In this document: in pieces, positions 27,887 through 36,861 of the stretch | How positions within the stretch are numbered: position 1 is the first letter of the stretch | How the letters are laid out: each line of letters opens with the position of its first letter | Source of the DNA: Deinococcus humi | GTDB taxonomy: Bacteria; Deinococcota; Deinococci; Deinococcales; Deinococcaceae | Assembly: GCF_014201875.1 (NCBI RefSeq) | Contig: NZ_JACHFL010000009.1 | Span: 122,286-186,285, forward strand | DNA length: 64,000 bases | Reading direction: 5' to 3' | Made by a program: the position numbers and the translations under genes | The notes under the pieces: generated by a model | The model's input: only the letters and a program-made list of their open reading frames with translations | What the model was told of the DNA's origin: nothing | The model's database searches: none

Positions 27887-28299
27887 GGCGTTCTCCAGAA
27901 CAGTGGGCGGGCCGGAAAATCGTTATTCCCGCCAGAACGGGAACAATCAACGGTGGCTGGCGCAGCCTGAGGGAGCCACCTGACACCCCCAGCTTAGCAT
28001 GAAGGATGAAGGATTCTTAAAGTTTTCAGGACTTCATGAAGGACACCCAAAAGTGATATTTTCCGCAAATCGCCGCATTGACAACTTCTCAACTAAATTA
28101 CAATGATGAGGAAGCTCTCATCCGAGCTAACTAGTGTACTAGAGACGCGGTGGCGTCTTGACCTTCGCGAGAGCGGCAAGCAACGGCGTGCAGAGTCTGC
28201 CCTATGTCCTAGTCCCCACTGCTGAGCCGGTCAGGGGACGCCGCGTACCCCTGTAGATGCCACGCCGCTGGGGGCAACGCCCTCGCGTAAACTCTGGAC
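27887..28299. other. 413-base gene-free region with promoter-like signal and stacked hairpins (candidate structured RNA)
   Basis: TTGACA (28078-28083) and TACAAT (28099-28104), with a 15-base spacer, form a possible promoter in an AT-rich stretch. Downstream are short hairpins in series: GATGAG/CTCATC (from 28105), CTAGT/ACTAG (from 28130) and AGACGC/GCGTCT (from about 28143). hisF itself has a leaderless -10 box at 28288, so the upstream transcript could be a separate small RNA ending before hisF or a longer leader. A 7-bp inverted repeat, GGTGGCT/AGCCACC, lies near 27951-27980. Confidence 0.4.
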
Positions 28300-29115
28300 A
28301 TGTTGAGCAAGCGCATCATTCCCTGTCTGGACGTGCAGAATGGCCGGGTGGTCAAGAACGTCCGTTTTTTCGAGGACCACCGTGATGCAGGCGATCCGCT
28401 GGTGCTGGCACAGGCATATGAGCAGCAGCAGGCTGATGAACTGGTCTTTTACGACATCACCGCAACCCATGAGGGCCGTGGCCTGATGCTGGACGTGGCT
28501 GCGCGGGTGGCCGAGCAGGTCATGATGCCCCTGACGGTGGGCGGCGGCGTCAACGCCCTTGCAGACTTCCGGCAGTTGCTGATGGCCGGGGCAGACAAGA
28601 TCAGCGTCAACAGCGGTGCGCTGACCCGCCCGGAACTGATCCGCGAGGCGAGTGACCACCATGGCGCGCAGTGCGTGATGCTCTCCATCGACGCCAAACG
28701 CCGGGCGGACGGGACAGGCTGGAATGTCTTCCGCGGGGGTGGGCGGGTCGACACCGGGCTGGATCTGCTGGAATGGGCCGTACGCGGGCAGACGCTGGGG
28801 GCGGGCGAGATCTGCCTGAACATCATGGACGCCGACGGGACCCGGGCGGGCTTCGATCTGGAGGCCACCCGCACCGTGGCCCGGGCCGTGGACCTGCCGG
28901 TGATCGCGTCAGGCGGTGCCGGACAGCTCTCGGACTTCTACAACGTTCTGACTACCGGCGGAGCCGACGCGGCCCTGGCGGCCAGTGTTTTTCACTTTGG
29001 GGAACTGACGGTGCCTCAGGTCAAGGCGTACCTGCACGGACACGGCGTGGCGGTGCGGCCAGAGTGGCAGGACACGGCGATTCCAGCAGCCGTACTGGAA
29101 GGTGGAGCCAGATGA
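28300..29115 (+). CDS. hisF: Imidazole glycerol phosphate synthase subunit HisF
   Basis: 271 residues. This cyclase half of the HisHF complex uses ammonia from HisH to form imidazole glycerol phosphate and AICAR. The catalytic Asp residues are in [15 protein letters not shown] (residue 11) and MLSIDAKRR (about 130). The phosphate loops are PLTVGGGV and [15 protein letters not shown] six bases before the ATG indicates a leaderless start. It is coupled to hisIE through an ATGA overlap. Confidence 0.96.
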   Translation: MLSKRIIPCLDVQNGRVVKNVRFFEDHRDAGDPLVLAQAYEQQQADELVFYDITATHEGRGLMLDVAARVAEQVMMPLTVGGGVNALADFRQLLMAGADKISVNSGALTRPELIREASDHHGAQCVMLSIDAKRRADGTGWNVFRGGGRVDTGLDLLEWAVRGQTLGAGEICLNIMDADGTRAGFDLEATRTVARAVDLPVIASGGAGQLSDFYNVLTTGGADAALAASVFHFGELTVPQVKAYLHGHGVAVRPEWQDTAIPAAVLEGGAR

Positions 29116-29786
29116 GCGCAGAACAACAGACCTTGGACCTCTCAGCCCTGAAATTCGGAGCGGACGGCCTGATTCCGGTGGTCACGCAGGATGCACGGAC
29201 CGGCGTGGTGCTGATGCAAGCTTACGCGGACCGGGAAGCCGTGGAGCGCACTCTGCAGACCCGCGAGGCCACGTACTACAGCCGTTCACGCGGCGAGCAG
29301 TGGATCAAGGGCAAAACAAGCGGCCATACCCAGCGCGTGTTGGGAGTGTCCCTTGACTGCGACGGCGACAGCGTGCTTTACCGCGTGGAGCAGACCGGGG
29401 CGGCCTGTCACACCGGGGACTATTCCTGCTTCCATACGCCGCTGCTGGAAGAACAGTCTTCCAAGACTGGCCTGGACGGCACACTGGAACGCGTTTATGC
29501 CACTATTTCGGAGCGCCTTGCCACGCTGCCGGAGGGCAGTTACGTGGCCCGCCTGCACGCGGGGGGCCTGGACCGGGTCTTAAAGAAGATCAGCGAGGAG
29601 AGCGGTGAGGTGCTGTTGGCTGCCAAGAACAATGACCGGGTCGAGCTGGCGACCGAGGTGGCCGATCTCCTGTTCCACACCCTGTTTGCAATGGCCGAGG
29701 TGGGCGTCTCGCCCGGCGACGTGGCTGCCGTCCTGCAGGGGCGCGAGGGCCGAAGTGGCCTGAAGGGGCCGAAAGAGGCAGGCTGA
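29112..29786 (+). CDS. hisIE: Bifunctional phosphoribosyl-AMP cyclohydrolase / phosphoribosyl-ATP pyrophosphatase
   Basis: 224 residues, a HisI-HisE fusion that performs steps 2 and 3 of histidine synthesis. The HisI part (to about 125) has [29 protein letters not shown] and [12 protein letters not shown] with the zinc-binding Cys. The HisE part (about 130-215) has [16 protein letters not shown] and [11 protein letters not shown]. The ATG at 29112 overlaps the hisF stop by four bases. hisD is about 8 kb upstream and the other his genes are not in the window. Confidence 0.95.
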   Translation: MSAEQQTLDLSALKFGADGLIPVVTQDARTGVVLMQAYADREAVERTLQTREATYYSRSRGEQWIKGKTSGHTQRVLGVSLDCDGDSVLYRVEQTGAACHTGDYSCFHTPLLEEQSSKTGLDGTLERVYATISERLATLPEGSYVARLHAGGLDRVLKKISEESGEVLLAAKNNDRVELATEVADLLFHTLFAMAEVGVSPGDVAAVLQGREGRSGLKGPKEAG

Positions 29787-29854
29787 AGACACAGTGAGGG
29801 AAGAATGAAGCCCTCCTCTGATCCAAACGCGCGCCGACCGCATATGGCTGTTCA

Positions 29855-29894
29855 GGAGCGCGTGTCCACCTGGGGAGGCACGCGTTCCACTTTT
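29855..29894 (+). terminator. Terminator-like hairpin after hisFIE
   Basis: GGAGCGCGTG (29855-29864) pairs with CACGCGTTCC (29879-29888) with one mismatch, followed by ACTTTTG. It lies between hisIE and the 5-FCL gene. Confidence 0.55.
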
Positions 29895-29917
29895 GTTGCC
29901 ATTCTGCAATTCTGGCC

Positions 29918-30490
29918 ATGATGCCACTTCCGGAAGGCAACGCCACAGACATGCTCCACTGGGACAAGGGTGAGTGGCGGGCCTGGGCCCGCGGTCAGAG
30001 GGAACAACTGCCCGATCACTCGGCGGCGATCTCAGCGCAGCTTCTGGCCTTCTTGCACGGCGAGGGCGTACGGCGCGTGCTGGCTTACCGCGCTCTACCC
30101 GGCGAACCTGATGTTTCGGCGCTGGCCCACGACTTTGAATTGCTGGCCCCACGCGCCCGCTTCCGCCCCTCCCCCAGGCTGACGCTTCATCCCTGGGACA
30201 CGGCCACCGAGCCCAGCCGCTTTGGGGCGCTCCAGCCGCCTGCCAACGCTCCTGAAGTGCCACTGGGCGATGTGGACGCCGTGTTGTTGCCCGGCCTCGC
30301 CTTCGACACGCAGGGCGTCCGTCTGGGCTACGGGGGCGGTTTCTATGACCGCCTTCTCCCCTCCTTTCAGGGGTTGACGATAGGCGTGATTGCCAGTGCG
30401 TTGATTGTGCCGGGGCTACCCGCCGAAAACCATGACTGTCCAGTGACGTGGCTGGCAACGGAGGGCGGTCTCAGGCGCACAAAATCCTGA
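29918..30490 (+). CDS. 5-formyltetrahydrofolate cyclo-ligase
   Basis: 190 residues. It converts 5-formyl-THF to 5,10-methenyl-THF with ATP, recovering a folate dead end. The N-terminal [12 protein letters not shown] segment, [20 protein letters not shown] (ATP and phosphate site) and the C-terminal [13 protein letters not shown] segment match the family. Two ATGs (29918, 29921) and a third at 29951 are possible starts; the first pair is taken provisionally. Convergent with the broken GNAT gene. Confidence 0.9.
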   Translation: MMPLPEGNATDMLHWDKGEWRAWARGQREQLPDHSAAISAQLLAFLHGEGVRRVLAYRALPGEPDVSALAHDFELLAPRARFRPSPRLTLHPWDTATEPSRFGALQPPANAPEVPLGDVDAVLLPGLAFDTQGVRLGYGGGFYDRLLPSFQGLTIGVIASALIVPGLPAENHDCPVTWLATEGGLRRTKS

Positions 30491-30493
30491 ACT

Positions 30494-30969
30494 TCACGAA
30501 CCGCATTCCGGATGTGGGATCCGGGTCAGCGGATTGCCCAGGTCAATCTCGAAGAAAAGGAAGCCTTCCTGTCCAGCGTCGTCGGAACGGTAACCCATGG
30601 CCCAGTAGGCTGCGCCTGCCTCACCTGCGTTGGCGTACCAGAAGATATAACGCAGGGGCCGCCGCCCCCAGTCCTCGACCGCTTCCATCAGCAGCTGGGC
30701 CACGCCCCGTCGCCTCCACCCTGGAGACACATACAGATCATCCAGCTTGGCTGTGCGGTGCGCGTCGCCGGAACGCAGGTGCGGCCCGTAGTCGTGCAGC
30801 ACAGCGTAACTAATGTCTTCGTTTCCTCGACAAAAACGGTATAGGCTGGACCGCCACAGAAATCCAGAAAACGGTCTTCCAGCGCCGCCTCGTCTTCTAC
30901 AAAACCCATATCGAGCAGCATGGGGCGCAGAGCGGGAAAGTCAGAGGGAACACCGGAATGAACAAGCAT
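30494..30969 (-). pseudogene. GNAT acetyltransferase with single-base frameshift
   Basis: Two overlapping frames together give one GNAT protein. The first, from the ATG at 30969, runs MLVHSGVPSDFPALRPMLLD to AYTVFVEET. The second continues SYAVLHDYGPHLRSGDAHRT, DDLYVSPGWRRRGVAQLLME (the acetyl-CoA loop RRRGVA) and GYRSDDAGQEGFLFFEIDL to the stop at 30494. Restoring one A in the AAA run at 30822-30824 would join them. Either a recent loss of function or a homopolymer sequencing error. Confidence 0.8.
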
Positions 30970-31025
30970 TCCTATCCGTTGAGGCCATGTCGCCCGAACA
31001 CCTCCGCCCTCTGTACCATGCGGGC

Positions 31026-32048
31026 ATGCCGCGCCCCCTTCTGCCACTGCTGGGCCTGCTCCTGACGGCCTGCGCTCCTGCCATCAGCGGCCCGGTTCAG
31101 CCTCTTCCGGACCTCACCGCGACGCTGACCATTTACGATCCACAGCGACTGCGGGTGGTGGTCATGGGCGATCAGGGGACCGGGACGGAGGTACAGCAGC
31201 GGGTGGCGGCGGCCATGCAAACCGTGTGCGCGGCGCAGGCCTGTGACGTGGGGATCGGCCTGGGCGACAATTTCTACCCAGCAGGACCGCGAGCGGCGGA
31301 CTCGCCGCTGTTCAAGACCCGCTTTGCCGACGTGTACGGCCCGTTGAACATCCCCTTCCTGATGGTGCCAGGCAACCATGACGAGAGCGGCCTTTTCGGC
31401 GGCGACGGCACGGACGCGCGGGGTGCAGAAGCACAGGTCGCTTACAGCAAGCTCAATCCGCAGTGGGTGATGCCAGGACGCACTTACCGCGCCCCCGTGA
31501 ACACCCTAGCCGAGTTCTTCGTGGTGGATACCTCACCGCTAGCCGCCTACCTGCCCGTCCGCCGCGCCAGCGAGCGCCCTGGCGGCCCGTGGGACCTGGC
31601 ACAACGCGCGTGGCTGAGCCAGGCATTGGGAAACAGCACCGCCCGCTGGAAAATCGTGCTGGGCCATCATCCTCTGTTCTCCAACGGCAAGCATGGGGAC
31701 GCCGAAAGTTACGATGGGCTGCCCTTCGCCTTCCAGAGGGGGGATGCGGTGCGCGATCTTTACGGTTTGGCCTGTGGCAAGGCAGACCTGTTGCTAAGCG
31801 GTCACGATCATGCCTTGGAGGTTTTTGCCCCCCAGTCCGAATGCCCTGGTACTTGGACCGCAGTTTCTGGCGCAGCGGGGAAGATAGAGGGGTCTAAAGT
31901 GGGCATTCGGGCTGCTGTGGCTGAGTTCTATGACCAGCCAGGATTTCTGTGGTTAGATCTGACCCCGCAGATGCTTACTATTCGAGTTTATATAGTAGCA
32001 GCGGATGGAATGGTCAATATGAGCTGGTCACAGGTAATTCAGAAGTGA
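31026..32048 (+). CDS. Lipoprotein metallophosphoesterase (purple acid phosphatase-like)
   Basis: 340 residues with a lipoprotein signal (MPRPLLPLLGLLLTAC). The five metallophosphoesterase blocks are intact: VVMGDQGTG, GLGDNFYP, VPGNHDE, LGHHPLFSNGKHG and SGHDHALEVF. It is probably a surface-anchored phosphatase for phosphate scavenging, similar to tartrate-resistant acid phosphatases. The start at 31026 is set by TACCAT six bases upstream and by the signal peptide; the open frame to 30813 is ignored. The last 40 codons are less GC-rich. Confidence 0.88.
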   Translation: MPRPLLPLLGLLLTACAPAISGPVQPLPDLTATLTIYDPQRLRVVVMGDQGTGTEVQQRVAAAMQTVCAAQACDVGIGLGDNFYPAGPRAADSPLFKTRFADVYGPLNIPFLMVPGNHDESGLFGGDGTDARGAEAQVAYSKLNPQWVMPGRTYRAPVNTLAEFFVVDTSPLAAYLPVRRASERPGGPWDLAQRAWLSQALGNSTARWKIVLGHHPLFSNGKHGDAESYDGLPFAFQRGDAVRDLYGLACGKADLLLSGHDHALEVFAPQSECPGTWTAVSGAAGKIEGSKVGIRAAVAEFYDQPGFLWLDLTPQMLTIRVYIVAADGMVNMSWSQVIQK

Positions 32049-32150
32049 CATCGAACACTGCTACAAATCCAATACCACCAGACTACGAGCCATTACTGGT
32101 GCTCAGCGCTAGCTGCATCAGATCTGCGATAACAGGCAATTGAGGGTGAT

Positions 32151-33500
32151 CTAAGGATTCTCTTTCACAGTGAGAGAAGAATTGGATTGCTTTCCATATG
32201 CCAGACAAATACCCATCATAAACCAGGCAATGGGTGCAAAGCGGATAATTTCCGGCCAAGTCAACAGATACACCGCATAAGCCACCAGCCCAGCTGAAAG
32301 TGCCGGTGCCAATCTTCTGCCAGACCAGATTGCCCAGCCCAGCAGAACCGTGAACATGAGAGCGGCCGGAATGCCATATGTCAGGGCATAGTCTAGGTAT
32401 TCGTTGTGAACTTTGTTGACCGGTGTGCGCACAACAACGCGTTTGCCATCAGAGAGCGTCACAGCAATAGCAGGAATTTCGTCTGTGGATCGAGGGAGGC
32501 GCTGTGCGGTCACAACGTTTGTGACCTCCTGTTCCCGCAACAGCTCGCTTGTGGGACGGGCAGCCATAGCCCGCCAGACGCCTGGAGCTCCCCAACCGAA
32601 AATAGGGCGCTGTACGATGCCATAAAGGGCAGAGTTCCAGAGGACAGTCCGTTGACTGCCGTCCAGCAGACCTTTGGCTCCATTAAAGTCGCGGACAGGT
32701 TCTCGCAAAGCAAGTGTGCCTGCGAACAGGCAAAGTCCGAGTGGGACCGCCAGCCAAACTTGTTTGGGAAGGATGCGCCAGCCCCAGACTGCCAGCCAGC
32801 CGACCCCGGCGATACCCGCAAGCCAGGTTCCGCGTGTATAGGCCCCAGCCAACGCCCACGTCATGAGGACAACGCCTGCAAACGCCCACCACCGCATTCG
32901 TGTTCGTCCTGCTGTGATGATCGCCAGTGGTAGAAGCAACGCCAGCAAACCACCCATGTAACCGCGTTGGCCCATTGGTCCGCCTGCTAGGGTGGCGACG
33001 ACGCCCTGGATGGCTCCCTCACCGATTACGCCGATCAGACCGAGTTGCTGCGCAAGACTCCACAACGCCAGCAGGATTCCCGCTACCGTCAGGCCAGTCA
33101 ACAGCCGCGCCCGCATCCCCAGCTGGTGGACCAGTACCCACCCGCCGAGCAGCACCACCACGTAAACGGTATGCATAACCACGCCATCTGCCCGGTCCTG
33201 TGGCCCCCACCAATTAACTCCTCGATTGCCAGTGAGCAATGCGCTGATCACCAGCCAACCCAAAAAGATCGCCAACAAAAGCAAAAGCGGGCGGGCCTCT
33301 TTCATTTTTAGAGAGCTACGTCCTAACCAGATGAGCAGTCCAGCGGCAGGCAGCACTGCTCCGTAAACCCAGACAATCTTTGGCTGAAGATAGACATCGT
33401 CGAAGGACAGTGTAAGTTCTGGATTAATGATTAGCGGAAGGATGATTAGTGCAAGAAGAAGAAAGAATTGAGAACGTTTGCTTATTCCTGAATTAGCCAT
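32151..33500 (-). CDS. O-antigen ligase / pilin O-oligosaccharyltransferase-like membrane protein
   Basis: 449 residues with about twelve membrane helices. The Wzy_C-type loop is present in the C-terminal half (KGLLDGSQRTVLWNSALYGI, then RPIFGWGAPGVW and KVHNEYLDYALTYG, where the HNEYLD motif is a hallmark). Members either ligate O-antigen or transfer glycans to pilin. Here the start overlaps the end of a pilin gene by eight bases, which favours pilin glycosylation. The ATG at 33500 is preferred to one at 33527 inside the pilin gene. Composition is less GC-rich than the housekeeping genes. Confidence 0.82.
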   Translation of the reverse strand: MANSGISKRSQFFLLLALIILPLIINPELTLSFDDVYLQPKIVWVYGAVLPAAGLLIWLGRSSLKMKEARPLLLLLAIFLGWLVISALLTGNRGVNWWGPQDRADGVVMHTVYVVVLLGGWVLVHQLGMRARLLTGLTVAGILLALWSLAQQLGLIGVIGEGAIQGVVATLAGGPMGQRGYMGGLLALLLPLAIITAGRTRMRWWAFAGVVLMTWALAGAYTRGTWLAGIAGVGWLAVWGWRILPKQVWLAVPLGLCLFAGTLALREPVRDFNGAKGLLDGSQRTVLWNSALYGIVQRPIFGWGAPGVWRAMAARPTSELLREQEVTNVVTAQRLPRSTDEIPAIAVTLSDGKRVVVRTPVNKVHNEYLDYALTYGIPAALMFTVLLGWAIWSGRRLAPALSAGLVAYAVYLLTWPEIIRFAPIAWFMMGICLAYGKQSNSSLTVKENP

Positions 33501-33870
33501 TGTCTGCAATAAACGTGTGTCCGTCATGCTTGAAGACCTTTCCTGTTTTGCTCTTCACAGTGATGAGGTAGTCGCTCCGTGTGCTATCGATGCTAATTGA
33601 TGAACTAATTACCGAGGCGGAAGGTACCAAACGCGCTTCACCGAGGGCATTATCGTGACAGGTGCTAGGAGCAACATCAAATTTACCTGTTAATCCATTT
33701 CTGATAGACTCGAGAGAGTTTACACAATTCCTAATATATATGGAGCTTGCGGCGTCATTTGCCCTATTGCGCGCCGATACAAGTGTAGGAGTCAAAACGG
33801 TCATCAACAGTGCGAGTACACCGACTACTATGAGCAATTCTAAAAGAGTGAAGCCAGTGGCTCGTTTCAT
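33493..33870 (-). CDS. Type IV pilin-like protein (second pilin)
   Basis: 125 residues. Prepilin peptidase site GFTLLELLIVVGVLALL (cleavage after Gly, mature Phe N-methylated), then a helix and a short Ser-rich globular part with two Cys (NCVNSLESIRNG, APSTCHDN) that may form the pilin disulfide. It shares the SARNRAND segment with the neighbouring pilin and is probably a minor pilin. AT-rich for this genome. Confidence 0.88.
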   Translation of the reverse strand: MKRATGFTLLELLIVVGVLALLMTVLTPTLVSARNRANDAASSIYIRNCVNSLESIRNGLTGKFDVAPSTCHDNALGEARLVPSASVISSSISIDSTRSDYLITVKSKTGKVFKHDGHTFIADNG

Positions 33871-33880
33871 AAGTCTTCCT

Positions 33881-33916
33881 AAAAGGAAAAGCCCCCACCA
33901 AGCAGGTGAGGGCCTT
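33881..33916 (-). terminator. Terminator between the two pilin genes
   Basis: On the minus strand GGCCCTCACC and GGTGGGGGCTT pair around TGCTT (one G-T), followed by TTTTCCTTTT. It lies between the major pilin stop and the second pilin start, so the second pilin and the ligase are expressed by read-through or from an unseen promoter. Confidence 0.75.
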
Positions 33917-33931
33917 CAAGTTTGTGGGAAC

Positions 33932-34291
33932 TTAGCTGCCGGTGATTTCCTTGCCGTTGTAGCCGAAGTTCTTGCCCGTCTTGGAAACGGCGGCAATAGT
34001 GTAGGTGTCTTTGGTGGTGTCGTAGGTAATGGTGCAGCTTGTCATGCCAGTGGGAGCGCTCACACCCTGCAAGGTGGCGCAGTTGGTTTGCGTGGGCAGG
34101 GCCTGAGTCACGGAGTCGCGGTTGGCTTCAACTGCAGTCACGGTGTTGCGAACAAAGCTCTGGACGGCGCTGTCGTTGGCGCGGTTACGGGCACTCAGCA
34201 GGTTAGGAATCAAAACCGCCGCCAGGATCCCGATGATGGCGATGACGATCAGCAGTTCGATCAGGGTAAAGCCTTGGGTGTTGTTCTTCAT
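33932..34291 (-). CDS. Type IV pilin (PilA-like)
   Basis: 119 residues. Short leader MKNNTQG and the canonical FTLIELLIVIAIIGILAAVL, followed by IPNLLSARNRANDSAV and a compact globular domain with two Cys (TNCATLQG, MTSCTITYD). This is the most likely major pilin for adhesion, motility or DNA uptake. AAGGAG lies seven bases before the ATG. The strong terminator behind it would allow high expression independent of the downstream genes. Confidence 0.93.
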   Translation of the reverse strand: MKNNTQGFTLIELLIVIAIIGILAAVLIPNLLSARNRANDSAVQSFVRNTVTAVEANRDSVTQALPTQTNCATLQGVSAPTGMTSCTITYDTTKDTYTIAAVSKTGKNFGYNGKEITGS

Positions 34292-34733
34292 GGTGGGTCT
34301 CCTTGTGCGCGTTCGGCCTGCCGGATAAGTTATTTATGGGTCCGGTCCGCCTACTGATGGCTCGGCAGGTGCGGGTGTCTCCCGTCCTTCCTTGACCAAA
34401 GATTAATGTGGGAGTTCTAACAGGAGTCTTACGAGATTGCGGCCAACGCAACCATTCAGATGGTGGGAATGTTCGGCAGAATTAGCTGTGTGGGCGCTAA
34501 CTCTATTGCCGAACCTCGTCTTCAAGGTCTTTGTAAGAGCTAGTAAGCAGGCTGACCCTACAACGGGTGAGTGCTATGCTGCTCCCCAGTTCAGCCAGAC
34601 TCCACTCTGGCGAATGGGACCGCACATCCGTCCCCACCCCCATTTACACCGCGAATTGACCCCCGTGTATGCCGCGCTTCCGTGCTCTTTAGGGTGGCGC
34701 TGGCAGACACGAGCGGGCGAAGGAGACAGGCTT
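34292..34733. other. Intergenic region between pilA-like gene and dnaB, with dnaB promoter
   Basis: The 442-base divergent region carries a good plus-strand promoter, CTGACC (34552-34557), 17-base spacer, TATGCT (34575-34580). It would give dnaB a leader of about 145 bases. The pilin side shows AT-rich stretches (TTAATCT near 34405, TAAATAACTTATC near 34330) but no convincing -35/-10 pair. No gene is supported, although a frame is open in line with dnaB from 34437. Confidence 0.6.
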
Positions 34734-36080
34734 TTGGAACTCACGCCGCGCGTTCCACCGCACAGCAATGACGCCGAAATCAGCGTGCTGGGCAGTGTAT
34801 TACTGGACAACGACACCATGACCAACCTGGGCGACACGGTAGGCCCGGAAATGTTCTACCGCGAGGGCCACCGCAAGATCTTCACCGCGATGCGTGATTT
34901 GCAGGAGCGCGGCGAGCCGGTGGATCTTGTGACCCTCAGCGAAGACCTCCGCAGCAAGGGCACGCTGGACGAGGTAGGCGGGCTAACCTACCTGATCGGC
35001 TTGTCAGATCAGGTGCCCACTGCCGCTTATGCGGAGCATTACGCGCGCATCGTGCAGGAAAAGCACACGCTGCGCCAGCTGATCAGCGCGTCGGGTAAAG
35101 CTATGCAACTGGCCTACGACGCGCAGTTGCCTCTGGAGGACCTGCTGGACCGCGCCGAAAAAATGATCTTCGAGGTGGCCGAACAGAAGAAGAAGGGCGA
35201 GCAGTACCAGGCGATGGGCGAGGTGGTACACGACACCTTCGAATACATCACTTTGCTCCACGCCAACAAAGGCATCCCGGATGGCGTGAGCAGTGGTTTC
35301 AAGGACCTAGATGAGCAGATCTCGGGCCTACAGAAGGGCAGCCTGAACGTGCTGGCCGCCAGGCCCTCTATGGGCAAGACGGCCTTCGCGCTGTCCATCG
35401 CCCAGAACGTGGCCCTGCGCCGCGAGAAGACGGTGGCGGTCTTCAGCCTGGAAATGCCCAGCGTGCAATTGGCCCTGCGAATGCTGTGTTCCGAGGCCCG
35501 CGTGGATATGAACCGTATCCGCAGTGGTCAGCTCAACGAGCGCGACTTCGAGCGGTTGGCGCACGCGGCGGGCCGCTTAGCCGAGGCCCCGATGGTCATT
35601 GACGACGAACCGGACCTGACCCTCAACGGCCTGCGCTCCAAGCTGCGGCGTATGGCCGCGCAGCATGGGCAGCTGGGACTGGTGGTCATCGACTACCTGC
35701 AGCTGATGTCCGGCGGCAAGAGCAACGGCGGCAGCGACAACCGTCAGCAGGAGATCAGCACCATCTCGCGCGGTCTCAAGGGACTGGCGCGCGAGATGGA
35801 GGTGCCGATCATCGTGCTCAGCCAGCTCAGCCGCGCGGTGGAACAGCGCCCGAATCACCGCCCGATGCTCAGTGACCTGCGTGAATCGGGGGCCATCGAG
35901 CAGGACGCCGACATCGTGATGTTCATCTACCGTGACGAGTACTACAACAAGGAAACCGACCAGCAGGGCATCGCCGAGATCATCATCGGCAAGCAGCGCA
36001 ACGGCCCAGTGGGCACCGTCAAGCTGCAGTTCCACAGTTCGCACGTCCGCTTCAATGATCTCGCGCCGGAGGGCGTGTGA
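34734..36080 (+). CDS. dnaB: Replicative DNA helicase
   Basis: 448 residues. The hexameric helicase of the replication fork. N-terminal domain VPPHSNDAEISVLGSVLLDN; C-terminal RecA-like core with Walker A ARPSMGKTAFALSIA (about residue 205), EMPSVQLALRML, Walker B LGLVVIDYLQLMSG, LSQLSRAVEQRPNHRPMLSD (arginine finger region) and AEIIIGKQRNGP. The TTG at 34734 is chosen because AAGGAG lies eight bases upstream and it gives the family N-terminus; ATG codons farther upstream give non-family sequence. No intein is present. Coupled to the Nudix gene (TGATG). Confidence 0.94.
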   Translation: MELTPRVPPHSNDAEISVLGSVLLDNDTMTNLGDTVGPEMFYREGHRKIFTAMRDLQERGEPVDLVTLSEDLRSKGTLDEVGGLTYLIGLSDQVPTAAYAEHYARIVQEKHTLRQLISASGKAMQLAYDAQLPLEDLLDRAEKMIFEVAEQKKKGEQYQAMGEVVHDTFEYITLLHANKGIPDGVSSGFKDLDEQISGLQKGSLNVLAARPSMGKTAFALSIAQNVALRREKTVAVFSLEMPSVQLALRMLCSEARVDMNRIRSGQLNERDFERLAHAAGRLAEAPMVIDDEPDLTLNGLRSKLRRMAAQHGQLGLVVIDYLQLMSGGKSNGGSDNRQQEISTISRGLKGLAREMEVPIIVLSQLSRAVEQRPNHRPMLSDLRESGAIEQDADIVMFIYRDEYYNKETDQQGIAEIIIGKQRNGPVGTVKLQFHSSHVRFNDLAPEGV

Positions 36081-36751
36081 TGACCGGGGACGGCGGGGTC
36101 AAGAACGCGGCGGTGGGCGGTCAGCGCAGGCGACGGCGGCGGCGCACGCCCGGCAGCAGTACGCCGGGACCGGGACAGGTGACCAACACGGTGGCAGTGC
36201 CGGTGCCCGCCGCGCCCAGCAAGCGCGGGCAGAAACGCGTGGTGGAGGGGCCGCGCATTGCGGTGGGCTGTATCGTGCTGCGCGGTGAGGAAATCCTGCT
36301 GGTGCGCGAACGGGGACGCTGGTCCCTACCCAAGGGCGGTCTGGAGGGCGGTGAGCTGATCCAGGACGGCGCGCGCCGTGAGACCTTCGAGGAAACCGGG
36401 CTGGTGGTGGAGCTGCGCGATCTGGCGTTCATCGTGGAGTTCAAGGCACAGACCTGGGGCCACCACTTGCAATTCTTCTACACCGGTCGCGAGGTCAGCG
36501 GCAAGCTGGAGCCGCGCGACCCGGACCGTGATGTGCAGGAGGCCCGATTTGTGCCGATCCGGCATCTGCGCGAGTTCATCCGTTTCCGCCCGCGACTGGT
36601 CGCCCTGGAAACCTGGTTGCGTGAGCGTCGCCCACGCCATTTCGTCTTCAATCTGGACAAGGAACCCGCCATGCTCCGCAAACGCCGTCGCGTGGGCGAG
36701 GGCGGTGTGAACGTCATCGACTCGGATCTGACTGACGAACCGGATTTGTAG
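36080..36751 (+). CDS. Nudix hydrolase with Arg-rich N-terminal extension
   Basis: 223 residues. A basic disordered N-terminus (GGQRRRRRRRTPGSS, then a Pro/Val-rich stretch to about residue 50) precedes a Nudix domain with a full Nudix box, GGLEGGELIQDGARRETFEE followed by TGL (about 92-114). The C-terminal part carries another basic run, MLRKRRRVGEG. The substrate is unknown; Deinococcus has an expanded Nudix set thought to cleanse nucleotides or dinucleoside polyphosphates. The ATG overlaps the dnaB stop, so the gene is co-translated with the helicase. Confidence 0.9.
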   Translation: MTGDGGVKNAAVGGQRRRRRRRTPGSSTPGPGQVTNTVAVPVPAAPSKRGQKRVVEGPRIAVGCIVLRGEEILLVRERGRWSLPKGGLEGGELIQDGARRETFEETGLVVELRDLAFIVEFKAQTWGHHLQFFYTGREVSGKLEPRDPDRDVQEARFVPIRHLREFIRFRPRLVALETWLRERRPRHFVFNLDKEPAMLRKRRRVGEGGVNVIDSDLTDEPDL

Positions 36752-36784
36752 GCGGCCCGCCGTACGGGCTGAGCCCGCCCCGAA

Positions 36785-36832
36785 AAGGTCACCCTGAGCT
36801 TGGACACTGTTGTCCAGCTCAGGGTGATCCTT
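36785..36832. terminator. Bidirectional terminator after the Nudix gene
   Basis: AAGGTCACCCTGAGCT pairs with AGCTCAGGGTGATCCTT over about 16 bp with one mismatch, and an inner GGAC/GTCC closes the loop. It separates dnaB-nudix from the convergent epimerase-like gene. Confidence 0.8.
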
Positions 36833-36861
36833 CGCCCTGAATGAAAATGAAATGGCCCAGT

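Noticed and set aside
28105..28290. T-box or other known riboswitch before hisF
   Set aside because: No AGGGTGGNACCGCG-type T-box sequence or other consensus could be found; only generic hairpins are visible.
34437..34733. N-terminal extension of DnaB from 34437
   Set aside because: The extra 99 codons do not resemble DnaB, contain the dnaB promoter, and the TTG at 34734 has a good ribosome site.
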